A stretch of 35,725 nt of DNA from NCBI GenBank assembly GCA_016789175.1, contig JAEURK010000398.1, positions 1 through 35,725 on the forward strand, in the 5' to 3' direction. This DNA is from Anaerolineales bacterium (GTDB lineage: Bacteria > Chloroflexota > Anaerolineae > Anaerolineales > UBA6663). The stretch's first letter is position 1; every line of letters begins with the position of its first letter. A model generated the notes under the pieces. The model was not told where the DNA came from. It made no database searches and saw only the letters and a program-made list of their open reading frames with translations. Position numbers and translations under genes: made by a program. Below are positions 16,697 to 25,558 of the stretch, piece by piece.

Positions 16697-19600
16697 ATGT
16701 CCGCACCGACCGCGCTGCGCTCCACTTGGCGCCCGGGTGACGACCCGGTACGGCTGCAGGCGCTCCTGTCGCTGGAGCGTGGTCTTTTCTATGCCGACCT
16801 CGACCCGGAGGGCAACGTGCGCGGATCAGTTGATCCCGCCGGTCAACCCGCCCTGCCCAACGGTCTTTCCATCCTCGCCCACACACCGGTCGAATCCCTG
16901 GCTCAGGCTGAAGCGGGCCTGCGGGCCGTCCTGGCCGGCGGGCCACCCATTGACCTCGACCTCCTGCTTGACGTGAGCGGCGAGCGCCGCTGGTGCTCGA
17001 CCCGGATCACGGCGCTCCGCTCCGCCGCAGGTCTTCCCGACGGCGCCTTGTTGATCGGTCGATCTGCCCCTCAGACCCGCGCGCCCATCGAGCCGGCCGA
17101 GCTCGGCAACAGCCTTTTCCGTGGACTGATCGAAGCCAGCTCCGACATCACGGCCGTGGTGCATGCGCCCCAGGGTTTGATCTATGTCAGCTCCGCGGTG
17201 ACCGGGGTCCTCGGCTATCACCCCGATGAAATGCTCAAGTTGGATCCTGCCAAGCTCGTGACACCGGACGAGGTTGAGCGCCTGCGGGCCGTGTATCGGG
17301 CAGATCGGGAAGCCGGGCGGCACCCCTCGCGCGCCATCACGCAGGCCCGCCACCGCGACGGGTCCTGGCGCCATCTCGAGCTCACCCTCAACATCGTGCA
17401 CTTGCCGGATAATGACGTCTATGCGCTGGTCACCGCCCGCGACGTGACCGAGCGCCTGCGGATCGAGTCCGACCTCCGGCAGCAGCGCGACCTGGCGATC
17501 GCGCTCAGCAAGCTTGGCGCGCTGGTCAACAGTTCGCTCGACCTCGGCGAAGTGCTCAACCGGATCCTCGAGGCCGCGGCCGCCGTCGTGCCGAGCGACC
17601 TGAGCAGCATCATGCTCATCCAGGGTGAGCGCGCCGTGATCGTGGCGAACCGGGGGTTGCACGAACACGGCATCCGTCTGAGCTACGAGCAGAGCTGGCT
17701 CTCGCTGGCCGACGACACCCATGTCGCCCGGGCCGTTCAGCGTCGGCAGCCCGAGATCGTGCCGGACGCGTTGCAGGACCCGGCCTGGCTGCTGTTCTAC
17801 GGCCCTTCGCCGATCCGCTCCAGCCTGATATCGCCCATCATCGTCAAAGGCGTGGTCATCGGCGTGCTCAACGTCGACAGCACTCACCTGGCGGCCTTCA
17901 CTGAAGGCGATGCCCAGCGCCTCCAGGCGTTCTCCGATCAGGCCGGGCTCGCGATCGCCAATGCCCGGCTGTTCGAGCAACTTTCGGCCGAGAAGGATCG
18001 CGTCGATCTGCTCTATCGCCTGCAGCACGACCTGGATGTCACCCAGGGCCTGGACGCGCTCATCCAAAGGTCCATTGCATTCTCGCTGGCAGAGCTGCAG
18101 GCGAGTCAGGCCGAGCTGTGGTGGCCCGCGCCCGCGGACGATCGCCTCATCCGGTATGGGCTGCCAGAAGGCGATCCGCGTGTGCGCGGCCGTCCGGTCT
18201 GGTTGGATGAACTGCGAGCACCGCTCGTCCTGAGCCGGGGTGAGATTATGACCCCGGGGCAGACGGGGCCGTCTGACCCGCGCTGGTCTGAACTCGCCAC
18301 GCCGGCCGACGACGCTGCCGTGCTCATCTGTGTGCGCCTGGGCGTTGGCGCGCGCCGTTCGGGCGCGCTGGTGCTGCGAGGCGCAACGCTGCGTTACCCG
18401 CTGAGCGATTTGGGGCTGTTGCAGTCGATTGGCCGGATCCTCAGCCTGGCCCTCGAGTCGGCCCGGCTGCTGGATGCCGATCGTGACCGGGCCGACGAAT
18501 TGGCGACACTTGACCGCTTGTCCACGGCCCTGTTGGACCCGGCCGGCATCGATGTCCTGGCGGAGCGGATCGGTGCGGCGGTGAGGATCGAATTTGGCGC
18601 CTCAAGCTGCGAGGTCACATGGATCCCGGAAGGCGTGAGCCCGCTGGCCGCCCTCACCGCTACCGGGGCCGAAAGCCTCGAAGACCTGGCAACCCGCACG
18701 CGCCAGTTCGTGGTCGTCGACGACATCGCAGCGGGTCGCACGCCAAGCGGCGTTCCCGTGCAGGTCCGGCGCCGCAGCCCGCAAGGCCGCTCTCAAGCCG
18801 CCGTGCCGCTCTTTGCCAGCGGTCACGTCATCGGCGCCCTGGTCGTCGAGCGCGCAACGCGCGCCGGTTTCTCGTTGCGCGAGCAACAACTCCTGATCGG
18901 GTTCGCGGAGCGCGCCGGCTCGGCGCTGTACAGCGCGCAACTTGTCGCCGCCCTGGAGGACGACGCGCGTTACCTGGTCACCCTCAACGAGATCGCGCGC
19001 AGCGGCCTGCGCGGCTCCGATATGGCCAGCCTGCTCGAGCGCGTCACGGACCTGGTGGTCGAGTTGATCCATGCCGATAGCGCATCGATCGCATTGTGGG
19101 ACGACATCGAGCAGCGGCACCTGCCGGGCGCGGGCAGCGCGCAGGTGCGCCAATCGTTTATCACCCAGGTCGAGCAGGCCAGTGAGCACAAACTCTCGGA
19201 CTTCATCATCGAGACCGGTCAGCCCATGATCGTGCCCGACATCGCGAGCCCATCGCGGTTCGTGCCCGCCCCGAGCCGACGCCTGCCTGGCAAGACCCTG
19301 ATCGGCGTGCCGTTGCTCCTGGGCGAGCGGGTGCTCGGCGCGCTGATCGTCGCCCATCATCAACTTCATGAAGTCACGGCATTGGACGTCGAGCGCGTCA
19401 GCAACGCGGCCGGCGTCGTCGCGCTCTCGATCGCCAACCAGCAACTTTTCGACGAGTTGGCGGCGGCTCGCCAGGCCGCCGAACGCGCCAGCCAGCTGAA
19501 GGGCGAGTTCCTGGCCAACACCTCGCACGAGCTACGCACCCCGCTCACCGGCATCCTGGGTTCGCTGCGCCTCGTGCTCGACGATATCTGCGAGACCCGA

Positions 19601-20191
19601 GACGAAGAACGGCATTTCGTCGAGACCGCCCACGACGCCGCGCTGCGGCTTCTGAACCACATCAACGAGCTGCTCGACCTCTCCAAGATCGAGGCCGGCC
19701 AAATGCAGGTCGAGCTCCAGGCCGTCGACGTGGGCCTGATCATGCGCCAGGTTTACGACCTGCTCTCGGCGCGCGCCGGCCAGCAAGGGATCGAGCTGGT
19801 GGTCGCCGACGACCTCCCCGCAACAGCGCGTGCGCATGCCGATCCCGAGCACGTGCGCCATATCCTGCTCAACCTGATCGGCAACGCGCTCAAATTCACG
19901 TCGCGCGGCGAGATCCGGGTGCGCGCCACTATCGCCCGAGCCTGGGTGCACATCACGGTGGAAGACACCGGGGTCGGCATCCCGCCCGAGGCTCAGGCGT
20001 CCCTTTTCAAGCCTTTCGTTCAGGTGGATGGCAGCAGCACACGCCGCTTCGGGGGCACCGGTCTGGGTCTGGCGATCTCGCGCCGGCTCGCCGAGGAGAT
20101 GGGGGGCACGATCGATCTGTACAGTGCCGGGCGCGATCAGGGCAGCACCTTCACCGTCCGGCTGCCGCAGTGGCCCGGCGGGCCAGCGTAA
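16697..20191 (+). CDS. Large multi-GAF histidine kinase
   Basis: The product has 1164 residues and no obvious membrane segment. The first 130 residues look like a degenerate PAS domain. A clear PAS domain follows (about 140-255, FRGLIEASSDITAVVHAPQG to LVTARDVTERL), then four GAF-like domains (about 270-425, 440-590, 600-740, 755-910). The transmitter has H944 in FLANTSHELRTPL and a HATPase_c domain with NLIGNALKFT, DTGVGI, FKPF and GGTGLGLAIS. Four GAF modules suggest integration of several small-molecule, redox or light-like inputs; no chromophore cysteine can be assigned. The transmitter is closely similar to that of the kinase at 12803-14866. It is divergent from the ParB-like/Usp gene and ends 17 nt from the convergent radC. 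Confidence 0.95.
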   Translation: MSAPTALRSTWRPGDDPVRLQALLSLERGLFYADLDPEGNVRGSVDPAGQPALPNGLSILAHTPVESLAQAEAGLRAVLAGGPPIDLDLLLDVSGERRWCSTRITALRSAAGLPDGALLIGRSAPQTRAPIEPAELGNSLFRGLIEASSDITAVVHAPQGLIYVSSAVTGVLGYHPDEMLKLDPAKLVTPDEVERLRAVYRADREAGRHPSRAITQARHRDGSWRHLELTLNIVHLPDNDVYALVTARDVTERLRIESDLRQQRDLAIALSKLGALVNSSLDLGEVLNRILEAAAAVVPSDLSSIMLIQGERAVIVANRGLHEHGIRLSYEQSWLSLADDTHVARAVQRRQPEIVPDALQDPAWLLFYGPSPIRSSLISPIIVKGVVIGVLNVDSTHLAAFTEGDAQRLQAFSDQAGLAIANARLFEQLSAEKDRVDLLYRLQHDLDVTQGLDALIQRSIAFSLAELQASQAELWWPAPADDRLIRYGLPEGDPRVRGRPVWLDELRAPLVLSRGEIMTPGQTGPSDPRWSELATPADDAAVLICVRLGVGARRSGALVLRGATLRYPLSDLGLLQSIGRILSLALESARLLDADRDRADELATLDRLSTALLDPAGIDVLAERIGAAVRIEFGASSCEVTWIPEGVSPLAALTATGAESLEDLATRTRQFVVVDDIAAGRTPSGVPVQVRRRSPQGRSQAAVPLFASGHVIGALVVERATRAGFSLREQQLLIGFAERAGSALYSAQLVAALEDDARYLVTLNEIARSGLRGSDMASLLERVTDLVVELIHADSASIALWDDIEQRHLPGAGSAQVRQSFITQVEQASEHKLSDFIIETGQPMIVPDIASPSRFVPAPSRRLPGKTLIGVPLLLGERVLGALIVAHHQLHEVTALDVERVSNAAGVVALSIANQQLFDELAAARQAAERASQLKGEFLANTSHELRTPLTGILGSLRLVLDDICETRDEERHFVETAHDAALRLLNHINELLDLSKIEAGQMQVELQAVDVGLIMRQVYDLLSARAGQQGIELVVADDLPATARAHADPEHVRHILLNLIGNALKFTSRGEIRVRATIARAWVHITVEDTGVGIPPEAQASLFKPFVQVDGSSTRRFGGTGLGLAISRRLAEEMGGTIDLYSAGRDQGSTFTVRLPQWPGGPA

Positions 20192-20207
20192 GCGACTCCG
20201 CCCACGT

Positions 20208-20900
20208 CTACATCAAACCCCGCTCGCGCAACGAGACAAAACCGTCCCGGCCGATCACCACATGATCGAGCAACGCGATGTCCAGCAGATTGCCGGCCTC
20301 GCGCAGGGCGCGGGTCACCGAGACGTCATCGGCACTCGGCGATGGATCGCCGCTGGGGTGGTTGTGGGCGACGATGATGCCGGCCGCGTTGTCCTTGATC
20401 GCCTGACGGAAGACCTCACCGACCCGGATCAACGACGTGTTGAGTGAGCCGTGGTAGACCTCGATCGGGGGGCGGATCAGGCGATTGCGGGTGTCGAGGT
20501 TGAGCACCAGCAGGTATTCCTGCTCGCGCCCCATCAACTCGTAGCCGATCAGGGCGTGGACGTCGGCGGCACTGCGGATCGCGGGCCGATCGCCCTGCCC
20601 AGCCTTGGCGATGCGCCGCCCGAGCTCGACGGCGGCCAGCAGCTGGGCCGCCTTGGCTGAGCCGATGCCGCGCACGGCGCTGAGATCGGCATGCCCGGCG
20701 CGATGCAGCCCCGCCAGCCCCCCGACCTGCGCCAGCACGCGCTCGGAGAGACGCAGCGCGTTTTCGCCCGGCACACCGACGCGCAGAAGGATCGCAAGCA
20801 ATTCAGAAGTGGATAGCGCACTCGGGCCGTCGGCGATTAAACGCTCGCGCGGCCGATCAGCCGGGGCGAGATCGTGGATGCGGGCTGTGGTGCTGGGCAT
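20208..20900 (-). CDS. radC: RadC family JAMM-domain protein
   Basis: The product has 230 residues, as usual for RadC. The N-terminal UPF0758 region shows DRPRERLIADGPSALSTSELLAILL and a helix-hairpin-helix-like VRGIGSAKAAQLLAAVELG. The C-terminal JAB/MPN domain carries the metal motif as IIVAHNHPSGDPSPSADD, with His-x-His and a downstream Asp, the layout of a zinc-dependent JAMM hydrolase. RadC was named for DNA repair but its biochemical role is unsettled. ATG at 20900 is preceded by a G-run (AGGGGGGCC) that may serve as ribosome site. A palindromic ATTATAAT at 20964-20971 gives a minus-strand TATAAT for this gene with a leader of about 57 nt. Confidence 0.95.
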   Translation of the reverse strand: MPSTTARIHDLAPADRPRERLIADGPSALSTSELLAILLRVGVPGENALRLSERVLAQVGGLAGLHRAGHADLSAVRGIGSAKAAQLLAAVELGRRIAKAGQGDRPAIRSAADVHALIGYELMGREQEYLLVLNLDTRNRLIRPPIEVYHGSLNTSLIRVGEVFRQAIKDNAAGIIVAHNHPSGDPSPSADDVSVTRALREAGNLLDIALLDHVVIGRDGFVSLRERGLM

Positions 20901-20963
20901 GGCCCCCCTGGCCGTTCAGCGCGCGCCCGGCCCCCTTGCCGGTCGCGGCGATCAAGCCTCCAT

Positions 20964-20971
20964 ATTATAAT
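20964..20971. promoter_or_regulatory. Palindromic ATTATAAT serving divergent genes
   Basis: The plus strand reads TATAAT at 20966-20971, ending 8 nt before ATG 20980 (leaderless spacing). The minus strand reads TATAAT at 20964-20969 toward radC. Two polymerases could not use it at once. Confidence 0.6.
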
Positions 20972-20979
20972 CGCCGCCC

Positions 20980-21528
20980 ATGCCGATCGACATCAGCGCC
21001 CTCTCCGAATCCGTGCTGTGGGCCGTGACCTTTCTCGGCGCATTCCTGGCCGCGCTCTGGCTCAGCCTCGTGATCTGGACGTTTCGGGACATGCGCGCGC
21101 GCAGCCGCGATGTGCTGGCCCAGGTCATGGCAGCGCTGGTCGTCGCCGTGTTGCTCCTGCCCGGCCTGCTGATCTACCTTATCTTGCGCCCGCCAAAGAC
21201 GCTGGCCGAGCAATACGAACAAAGCCTCGAGGAGGAGGCGCTCCTGCAGGAGATCGAGGAGCGCCGGGTGTGCCCGGGCTGCAATCGCCAGGTGCAGGAG
21301 GCGTGGCAGATCTGCCCCAACTGCCTGACCCGGCTCAAGAAGCCCTGCATCCAGTGCGGGCAGCTGATCGACCTGGCCTGGACCGTCTGCCCTTACTGCG
21401 CCACAACCCAGCCCGCCCCCGAGGGTGTGGAGACGCCGGCCTTTGTTCAAACCGAGGGTGTGGGCGACCTGTCGGGCGATACGCGCCCCGACAGCGCGAC
21501 TCCTGAGCCGCCGCCCGGTACCGATTAG
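20980..21528 (+). CDS. Membrane protein with double zinc ribbon
   Basis: The product has 182 residues. Two membrane helices (about 13-33 and 48-69) are joined by a short basic loop (RDMRARSRD). An acidic, probably coiled stretch follows (LAEQYEQSLEEEALLQEIEE, 75-94), then two zinc ribbons with cysteine pairs C98/C101 with C112/C115 (CPGC...CPNC) and C123/C126 with C137/C140 (CIQC...CPYC). A proline-rich acidic tail ends the protein. Zinc ribbons of this kind usually mediate protein contacts rather than catalysis, so a membrane-bound scaffold is a fair guess; the function is not known. A TATAAT box 8 nt before the ATG implies a leaderless message. The stop overlaps that of the convergent M3 peptidase by 4 nt (TTAG). 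Confidence 0.85.
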   Translation: MPIDISALSESVLWAVTFLGAFLAALWLSLVIWTFRDMRARSRDVLAQVMAALVVAVLLLPGLLIYLILRPPKTLAEQYEQSLEEEALLQEIEERRVCPGCNRQVQEAWQICPNCLTRLKKPCIQCGQLIDLAWTVCPYCATTQPAPEGVETPAFVQTEGVGDLSGDTRPDSATPEPPPGTD

Positions 21529-22925
21529 GCCTCGCCGCCTTCGAACGGCAGCGCGGCGTGCGCGCCGGCCGTCATGCGCGCCCGAAGGTCGGCCTGGGCC
21601 GCCGGCGAGCGCCACCAGGCCTCGCCCCCCAGCTCGCGCAGCGCCTTGACCCAGGTCGTCACGCGCAACTCGGCCAGAACATAGCCGGCTGGATAGACGT
21701 TGACAGTTTGCAGGAACGGGTCGAGCCGGCCAAAGCCCTGCGGCGTGGCGACCCCGAGCAGATCTCGGTGATACAAACGGAACCGACCCTCGGTCTGCGC
21801 CCAGTCGAGCCCTTCTTCCCAACAATCCAGCGCTGCCAGAGCCGTCGCTGATTGCTTGGTCATCGTCAAGGCGCGTTTGAAGGCCGCGAATGACACAAGC
21901 GCGTCCACTGACCGTGCCGGCAGCCCCAATTCTTCGGAGAGGAAGCGCGGCTCACCCAGCAACGATTCGAACAAGGTCGAGAATGTCTCGTGCACGCCCG
22001 ATTCGATCCAGTAGCGGTCGACAAACGACAGACCGGGATCGATGCTCGCAAAGTGCGCGGCGTGTCCGAGCTCGTGATAGAGCATGTCGACCAGGTGATG
22101 GCGCGACGTCATCCGCACCGAGATCCGAACGTCGTGGGGGATGGCGATCGGGAAACAGAAGGCGCCGGGCGATTTTCGCGGGCGATCGACCAGGTCGAGC
22201 GGGACGAAGCCCAGGTTGAACCCGGCCCGCCCGAACTGATCCAGGGCGCGCGCCACTTCTTCTTCAGCGGCGCCAAAAATAGCGTCGGTGGTCAGGTACA
22301 TGAGGTTCAGGTACAGGGCATGCAGTTCCGCGGCGCCAGACGCACGCCCGAACACCGCAGTGCTCAGTCCATGCAGCGCGTGTTGAAACGCATCGCGCGC
22401 CGCCAGGGCTTCCCGCTGCAGACACGCCCGCAGCCCCGACAACGTCAGGCCCTCGCGCCAGGCGAAGACGGCGGCCGGGGTCAGACCGTGTTGGGCATAG
22501 TCGGACCGGGTCTGATCCAGGCGAGCCTGAAGGGCTGGACCGAGCGCGAGGCTGCGCGTGGTCAGAGCCTGCAGCCCCGCGTCGAGGAGATCGCCCTTCG
22601 CCTCGCGCTCGAACGTGCGCCAGTTGCGCCACGTCAGCGGACCGTCGCTGCTCTTGAGATCGCGGACACGCACATGTTCATCCATCTGGTCAAGGATGCG
22701 CTCATCGCGGGATCGGGCGCGCGACTCGGCCCACAGTTGCACGCCATAGTGCCGCCAGGCGGGATCCGGATCCGCCAAAAGAGTCTCGGAGAGGCTGGCG
22801 ATCGCGCCCGTGGAGCGGTACACGACGTTCTGCTGCACCGCCTGGCCCGTGCTCTCCGCCCAAAGCTCGCGGTTGAGCGCGATCAGGTGCATCTCCAGCT
22901 CGTGGCCGAACGTCTCGCTTGGCAT
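21525..22925 (-). CDS. M3 family metallopeptidase (oligoendopeptidase F-like)
   Basis: The product has 466 residues, shorter than typical PepF (about 600), so it belongs to a short branch. The zinc site is MLYHELGHAAHFA with H284-E285-x-x-H288, and the third ligand is probably E313 in IESGVHETFSTLFESLL, 25 residues on, matching the thimet/PepF family. The largely helical remainder fits a clamshell peptidase fold, which degrades peptides in the cytoplasm. No signal peptide is visible. I chose ATG at 22925 (MPSETFGHELEMHL) rather than an upstream in-frame start, because a TATCAT box ends 6 nt before it and the longer form would run through both divergent promoters. Confidence 0.88.
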   Translation of the reverse strand: MPSETFGHELEMHLIALNRELWAESTGQAVQQNVVYRSTGAIASLSETLLADPDPAWRHYGVQLWAESRARSRDERILDQMDEHVRVRDLKSSDGPLTWRNWRTFEREAKGDLLDAGLQALTTRSLALGPALQARLDQTRSDYAQHGLTPAAVFAWREGLTLSGLRACLQREALAARDAFQHALHGLSTAVFGRASGAAELHALYLNLMYLTTDAIFGAAEEEVARALDQFGRAGFNLGFVPLDLVDRPRKSPGAFCFPIAIPHDVRISVRMTSRHHLVDMLYHELGHAAHFASIDPGLSFVDRYWIESGVHETFSTLFESLLGEPRFLSEELGLPARSVDALVSFAAFKRALTMTKQSATALAALDCWEEGLDWAQTEGRFRLYHRDLLGVATPQGFGRLDPFLQTVNVYPAGYVLAELRVTTWVKALRELGGEAWWRSPAAQADLRARMTAGAHAALPFEGGEA

Positions 22926-22931
22926 AACGTG

Positions 22932-22937
22932 ATGATA
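22932..22937 (-). promoter_or_regulatory. -10 box for the M3 peptidase, leaderless
   Basis: TATCAT on the minus strand, 6-nt gap to ATG 22925, exactly the spacing at which transcription would begin on the A of ATG. Confidence 0.55.
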
Positions 22938-22975
22938 CACGATCGGGTGTCGCAAGCGGCCCACCCGTCTCACGA

Positions 22976-22981
22976 TACAAT
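22976..22981 (+). promoter_or_regulatory. -10 box for cysteine desulfurase, leaderless
   Basis: TACAAT, 8-nt gap to ATG 22990. With the divergent box at 22932-22937 this leaves only 38 bp for both upstream promoter regions. Confidence 0.55.
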
Positions 22982-22989
22982 CCTCAGAC

Positions 22990-24165
22990 ATGACCACGAT
23001 CTACCTGGATTACGCCGCAACGACGCCGGTCGACGAGCGCGTGCTGGCGGCGATGCTGCCGTACTTCCGCGAGCATTTCGGCAACCCGTCGTCGGTGCAC
23101 GGCCCCGGCCAACGGGCCGAGGCCGCTCTCGAGCGTGCGCGCGCGACGCTGGCCGAGGTGCTGGGCTGCGCCCCGGAAGCCGTGATCTTCACCAGCGGCG
23201 GCTCGGAGGCCGATAACCTCGCCCTGCGCGGCCTGGCCCTGGCGGCCCGCGAGCAACGCGGCGCGCGGCACATCGTCAGCACACCGGTTGAGCACGAGGC
23301 CGTCAAAGCGACCTGCCATCAGCTGCGCGATCACTTCGGCTTCGAGCTGACCGAGGTGCCCGTCGACCGCTACGGGCAGGTCAGCGCCGCCGCCGTGGCC
23401 GATGCCCTGCGCGACGACACGGCCGTGGTGGCCGTCATCTACGGCAACAACGAGCTCGGCACGATCAACCCGATCGCGGCCATCTCGGCCGCAGCCCGCG
23501 CCCGCGGCGTGCCCGTGCACGTCGACGCCGTTCAGGCCGCGGGCCAATTACCGCTCGACGTCGCCGCCCTCGGTGTCACCACCCTGGCGCTCGGCGCCCA
23601 CAAGGCCTACGGGCCGAAGGGCGTCGGCGCCCTGTACGTCGCACCGGGCACGACCCTGCTGCCGGTGCAGACCGGCGGCAGCCACGAGCGTGGCCTGCGC
23701 GCCGGCACCCCGAACGTGCCCTTGATCGTCGGCCTGGCCGAAGCCTTGCGCCTGGCCGCCGCCGAACGGGATAGCCATAACGCCCGTGCGATCACGCTGC
23801 GCGACCGGCTGATTGCGCGCATCTTGGAGTGGGTGCCGGAGAGCGCATTGACCGGCCATCCGACCGAGCGGCTGCCCAACCATGCCTCGTTTGCCCTGCG
23901 TGGCGTCGATGGCAATGCCCTGCTCATGCATCTCGACCTGGCCGGCTACGCCGCATCGTCGGGCTCGGCCTGCAAGACCGGCGATCCGCGCCCATCCGAC
24001 GTGTTGTTGGCCTGTGGTTTGACACCCGAGTGGGCCTCCGGGTCGTTGCGCCTGACGGTCGGTCGACCGACCACGGCCGCCGACATCGACGGTCTGCTGA
24101 CGACTCTGCCGGGCCTGGTTGCGCGGCTACGCGCGCCGGTTGCGCCGGCCTCGGCGGGGGCCTGA
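22990..24165 (+). CDS. Cysteine desulfurase (NifS/IscS family)
   Basis: The product has 391 residues. This PLP enzyme takes sulfur from cysteine to form a protein persulfide for iron-sulfur clusters and tRNA thiolation. It starts MTTIYLDYAATTPVD, carries H102 in VEHEAV, D179 and Q182 in HVDAVQAAG, and the PLP lysine K205 in GAHKAYGPKG. The persulfide cysteine is C328 in ASSGSACKTGDPRPSDVL, with the long loop typical of class I (IscS/NifS) enzymes. It is translationally coupled to mnmA by a 1-nt overlap (TGATG), so its main role here is probably to feed sulfur to MnmA, but a wider role is possible. The gene has a leaderless promoter. Confidence 0.95.
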   Translation: MTTIYLDYAATTPVDERVLAAMLPYFREHFGNPSSVHGPGQRAEAALERARATLAEVLGCAPEAVIFTSGGSEADNLALRGLALAAREQRGARHIVSTPVEHEAVKATCHQLRDHFGFELTEVPVDRYGQVSAAAVADALRDDTAVVAVIYGNNELGTINPIAAISAAARARGVPVHVDAVQAAGQLPLDVAALGVTTLALGAHKAYGPKGVGALYVAPGTTLLPVQTGGSHERGLRAGTPNVPLIVGLAEALRLAAAERDSHNARAITLRDRLIARILEWVPESALTGHPTERLPNHASFALRGVDGNALLMHLDLAGYAASSGSACKTGDPRPSDVLLACGLTPEWASGSLRLTVGRPTTAADIDGLLTTLPGLVARLRAPVAPASAGA

Positions 24166-25268
24166 TGGCGCAGCGGGTCGTCATCGCCATGTCGGGCGGC
24201 GTCGACAGCAGCGTCGCCGCGGCCCTGCTGGTTCGGCAGGGCTACGACGTGGTCGGCCTGATGATGCGACTGTGGGGAGAGCCGACCCAGGACGCCGCCT
24301 TCAACCGCTGCTGCACACCCGACGCCCTGGCCCAGGCTCGGCGCGTGGCCGCGCAACTCGAGATCCCGTTTTACGCCGTCGACGCACAGACGGTGTTCAA
24401 GACCCGCATCGTCGACTTCTTCATCGACAGCTATGCGGCCGGCCTGACGCCCAACCCGTGCATCGAGTGCAACCGCCACATCCGCTGGGAGTTCCTGCTC
24501 AACCAGGCCCTGGACCTTGGCGCCGATTTCCTGGCGACCGGCCACTACGCGCGCGTCATCGCGGGCGAAACCTACCAGCTTCTCAAGGCCGTCGACCCGC
24601 ATAAGGATCAGTCCTACGTGCTGGGCGTGCTGGGTCAGGCCCAGCTCAAGCACGCGCTCTTCCCACTGGGTGAACTGACTAAGCCCGAGGTGCGGGCGCT
24701 CGCGCGCGAGATCGGGCTGCCGGTCGCGGATCGGCCAGAGAGCCAGGACCTGTGCTTCCTGGCCGACGGCGATTACCGCCGCTTCCTGCGCGAGCATGCG
24801 CCGGCCAGCCTGCGCCCCGGCCCGATCGTGCGCCAGGATGGGACCGTCGTGGGCGAGCATCAAGGCCTGCCCCTGTACACGATCGGGCAACGCAAGGGCA
24901 TCGGACTGTGCGGCCCGGATCCGGTATACGTGATCGACCTGCGGCCGGCCGATAACGCCCTGGTCGTGGGCGGCGCCGCGGAGCTCGGGCGCGACAGGCT
25001 GAGCGCGACGCGCGTGCATTGGGTCGCGGGCATGCCTCCGGAAGGCCCGATCCAGGCTGAGGTCAAGATCCGGTACAAGGCCCCACCCCAGCCCGCGCTA
25101 ATCACGCCGCAACCTGACGGACGGGCCACCGTGTTGTTCGAGACGCGTCTGCGTGATATAACGGCGGGCCAGGCGGCCGTGTTCTATCAGGGTGAGATTT
25201 GTCTGGGCGGCGGCATCATCGTCCGCGCGCCGGATCCATCCACCGGGGCCGCTGCGAGGAACGCATGA
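24165..25268 (+). CDS. mnmA: tRNA-specific 2-thiouridylase MnmA
   Basis: The product has 367 residues. MnmA activates U34 of Lys, Glu and Gln tRNAs with ATP and inserts sulfur to give 2-thiouridine. The PP-loop is MSGGVDSSVAAALL (9-22). The two catalytic cysteines are C99 in NPCIECNRHIRW (C102 is next to it) and C197 in ESQDLCFLADGDY. LPLYTIGQRKGIG and the C-terminal beta-barrel IRYKAPPQPA and VFYQGEICLGGGII match the family. The start ATG at 24165 shares its A with the desulfurase stop; the frame is open upstream but that part is a shadow of the desulfurase. The next gene overlaps by 4 nt (ATGA), so the three genes form one operon. Confidence 0.97.
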   Translation: MAQRVVIAMSGGVDSSVAAALLVRQGYDVVGLMMRLWGEPTQDAAFNRCCTPDALAQARRVAAQLEIPFYAVDAQTVFKTRIVDFFIDSYAAGLTPNPCIECNRHIRWEFLLNQALDLGADFLATGHYARVIAGETYQLLKAVDPHKDQSYVLGVLGQAQLKHALFPLGELTKPEVRALAREIGLPVADRPESQDLCFLADGDYRRFLREHAPASLRPGPIVRQDGTVVGEHQGLPLYTIGQRKGIGLCGPDPVYVIDLRPADNALVVGGAAELGRDRLSATRVHWVAGMPPEGPIQAEVKIRYKAPPQPALITPQPDGRATVLFETRLRDITAGQAAVFYQGEICLGGGIIVRAPDPSTGAAARNA

Positions 25269-25558
25269 CCTTACCAACTTACCTTTTGGCCATCGGGCTT
25301 GCGACGCTCTTTGGCGCGGCCTTCCACGTCTGGCAGGGCGGCGACGCTCGTAGGCTGGTCTTCTTCCTGGTTGCCAGCTGGCTGGGCTTCACGCTCGGTC
25401 ACCTCGTCGGCGACCTGATCGGCGTCCATGCGCTGCAGGTCGGCGCGCTGAACCTGCTGATGGCGACACTCGGCAGCGGGCTGGCACTGACCCTGACACG
25501 CGTCCTGATCCATGACGACGTCAGGGGCGAGAGCCGGCGCGCTCGCCCGCGTGAGTAG
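25265..25558 (+). CDS. Small membrane protein coupled to mnmA
   Basis: The product has 97 residues and starts MTLPTYLLAIGLATLFGAAF. Three hydrophobic segments are visible, about 4-20, 29-50 and 56-78, followed by a charged tail rich in arginine (VRGESRRARPRE). I do not recognise the family. The ATG overlaps the mnmA stop as ATGA, which is strong evidence for translation, and the codon usage matches its neighbours. Its position in a sulfur-transfer operon may be chance; a link to sulfur or tRNA metabolism would be inference only. Confidence 0.75.
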   Translation: MTLPTYLLAIGLATLFGAAFHVWQGGDARRLVFFLVASWLGFTLGHLVGDLIGVHALQVGALNLLMATLGSGLALTLTRVLIHDDVRGESRRARPRE

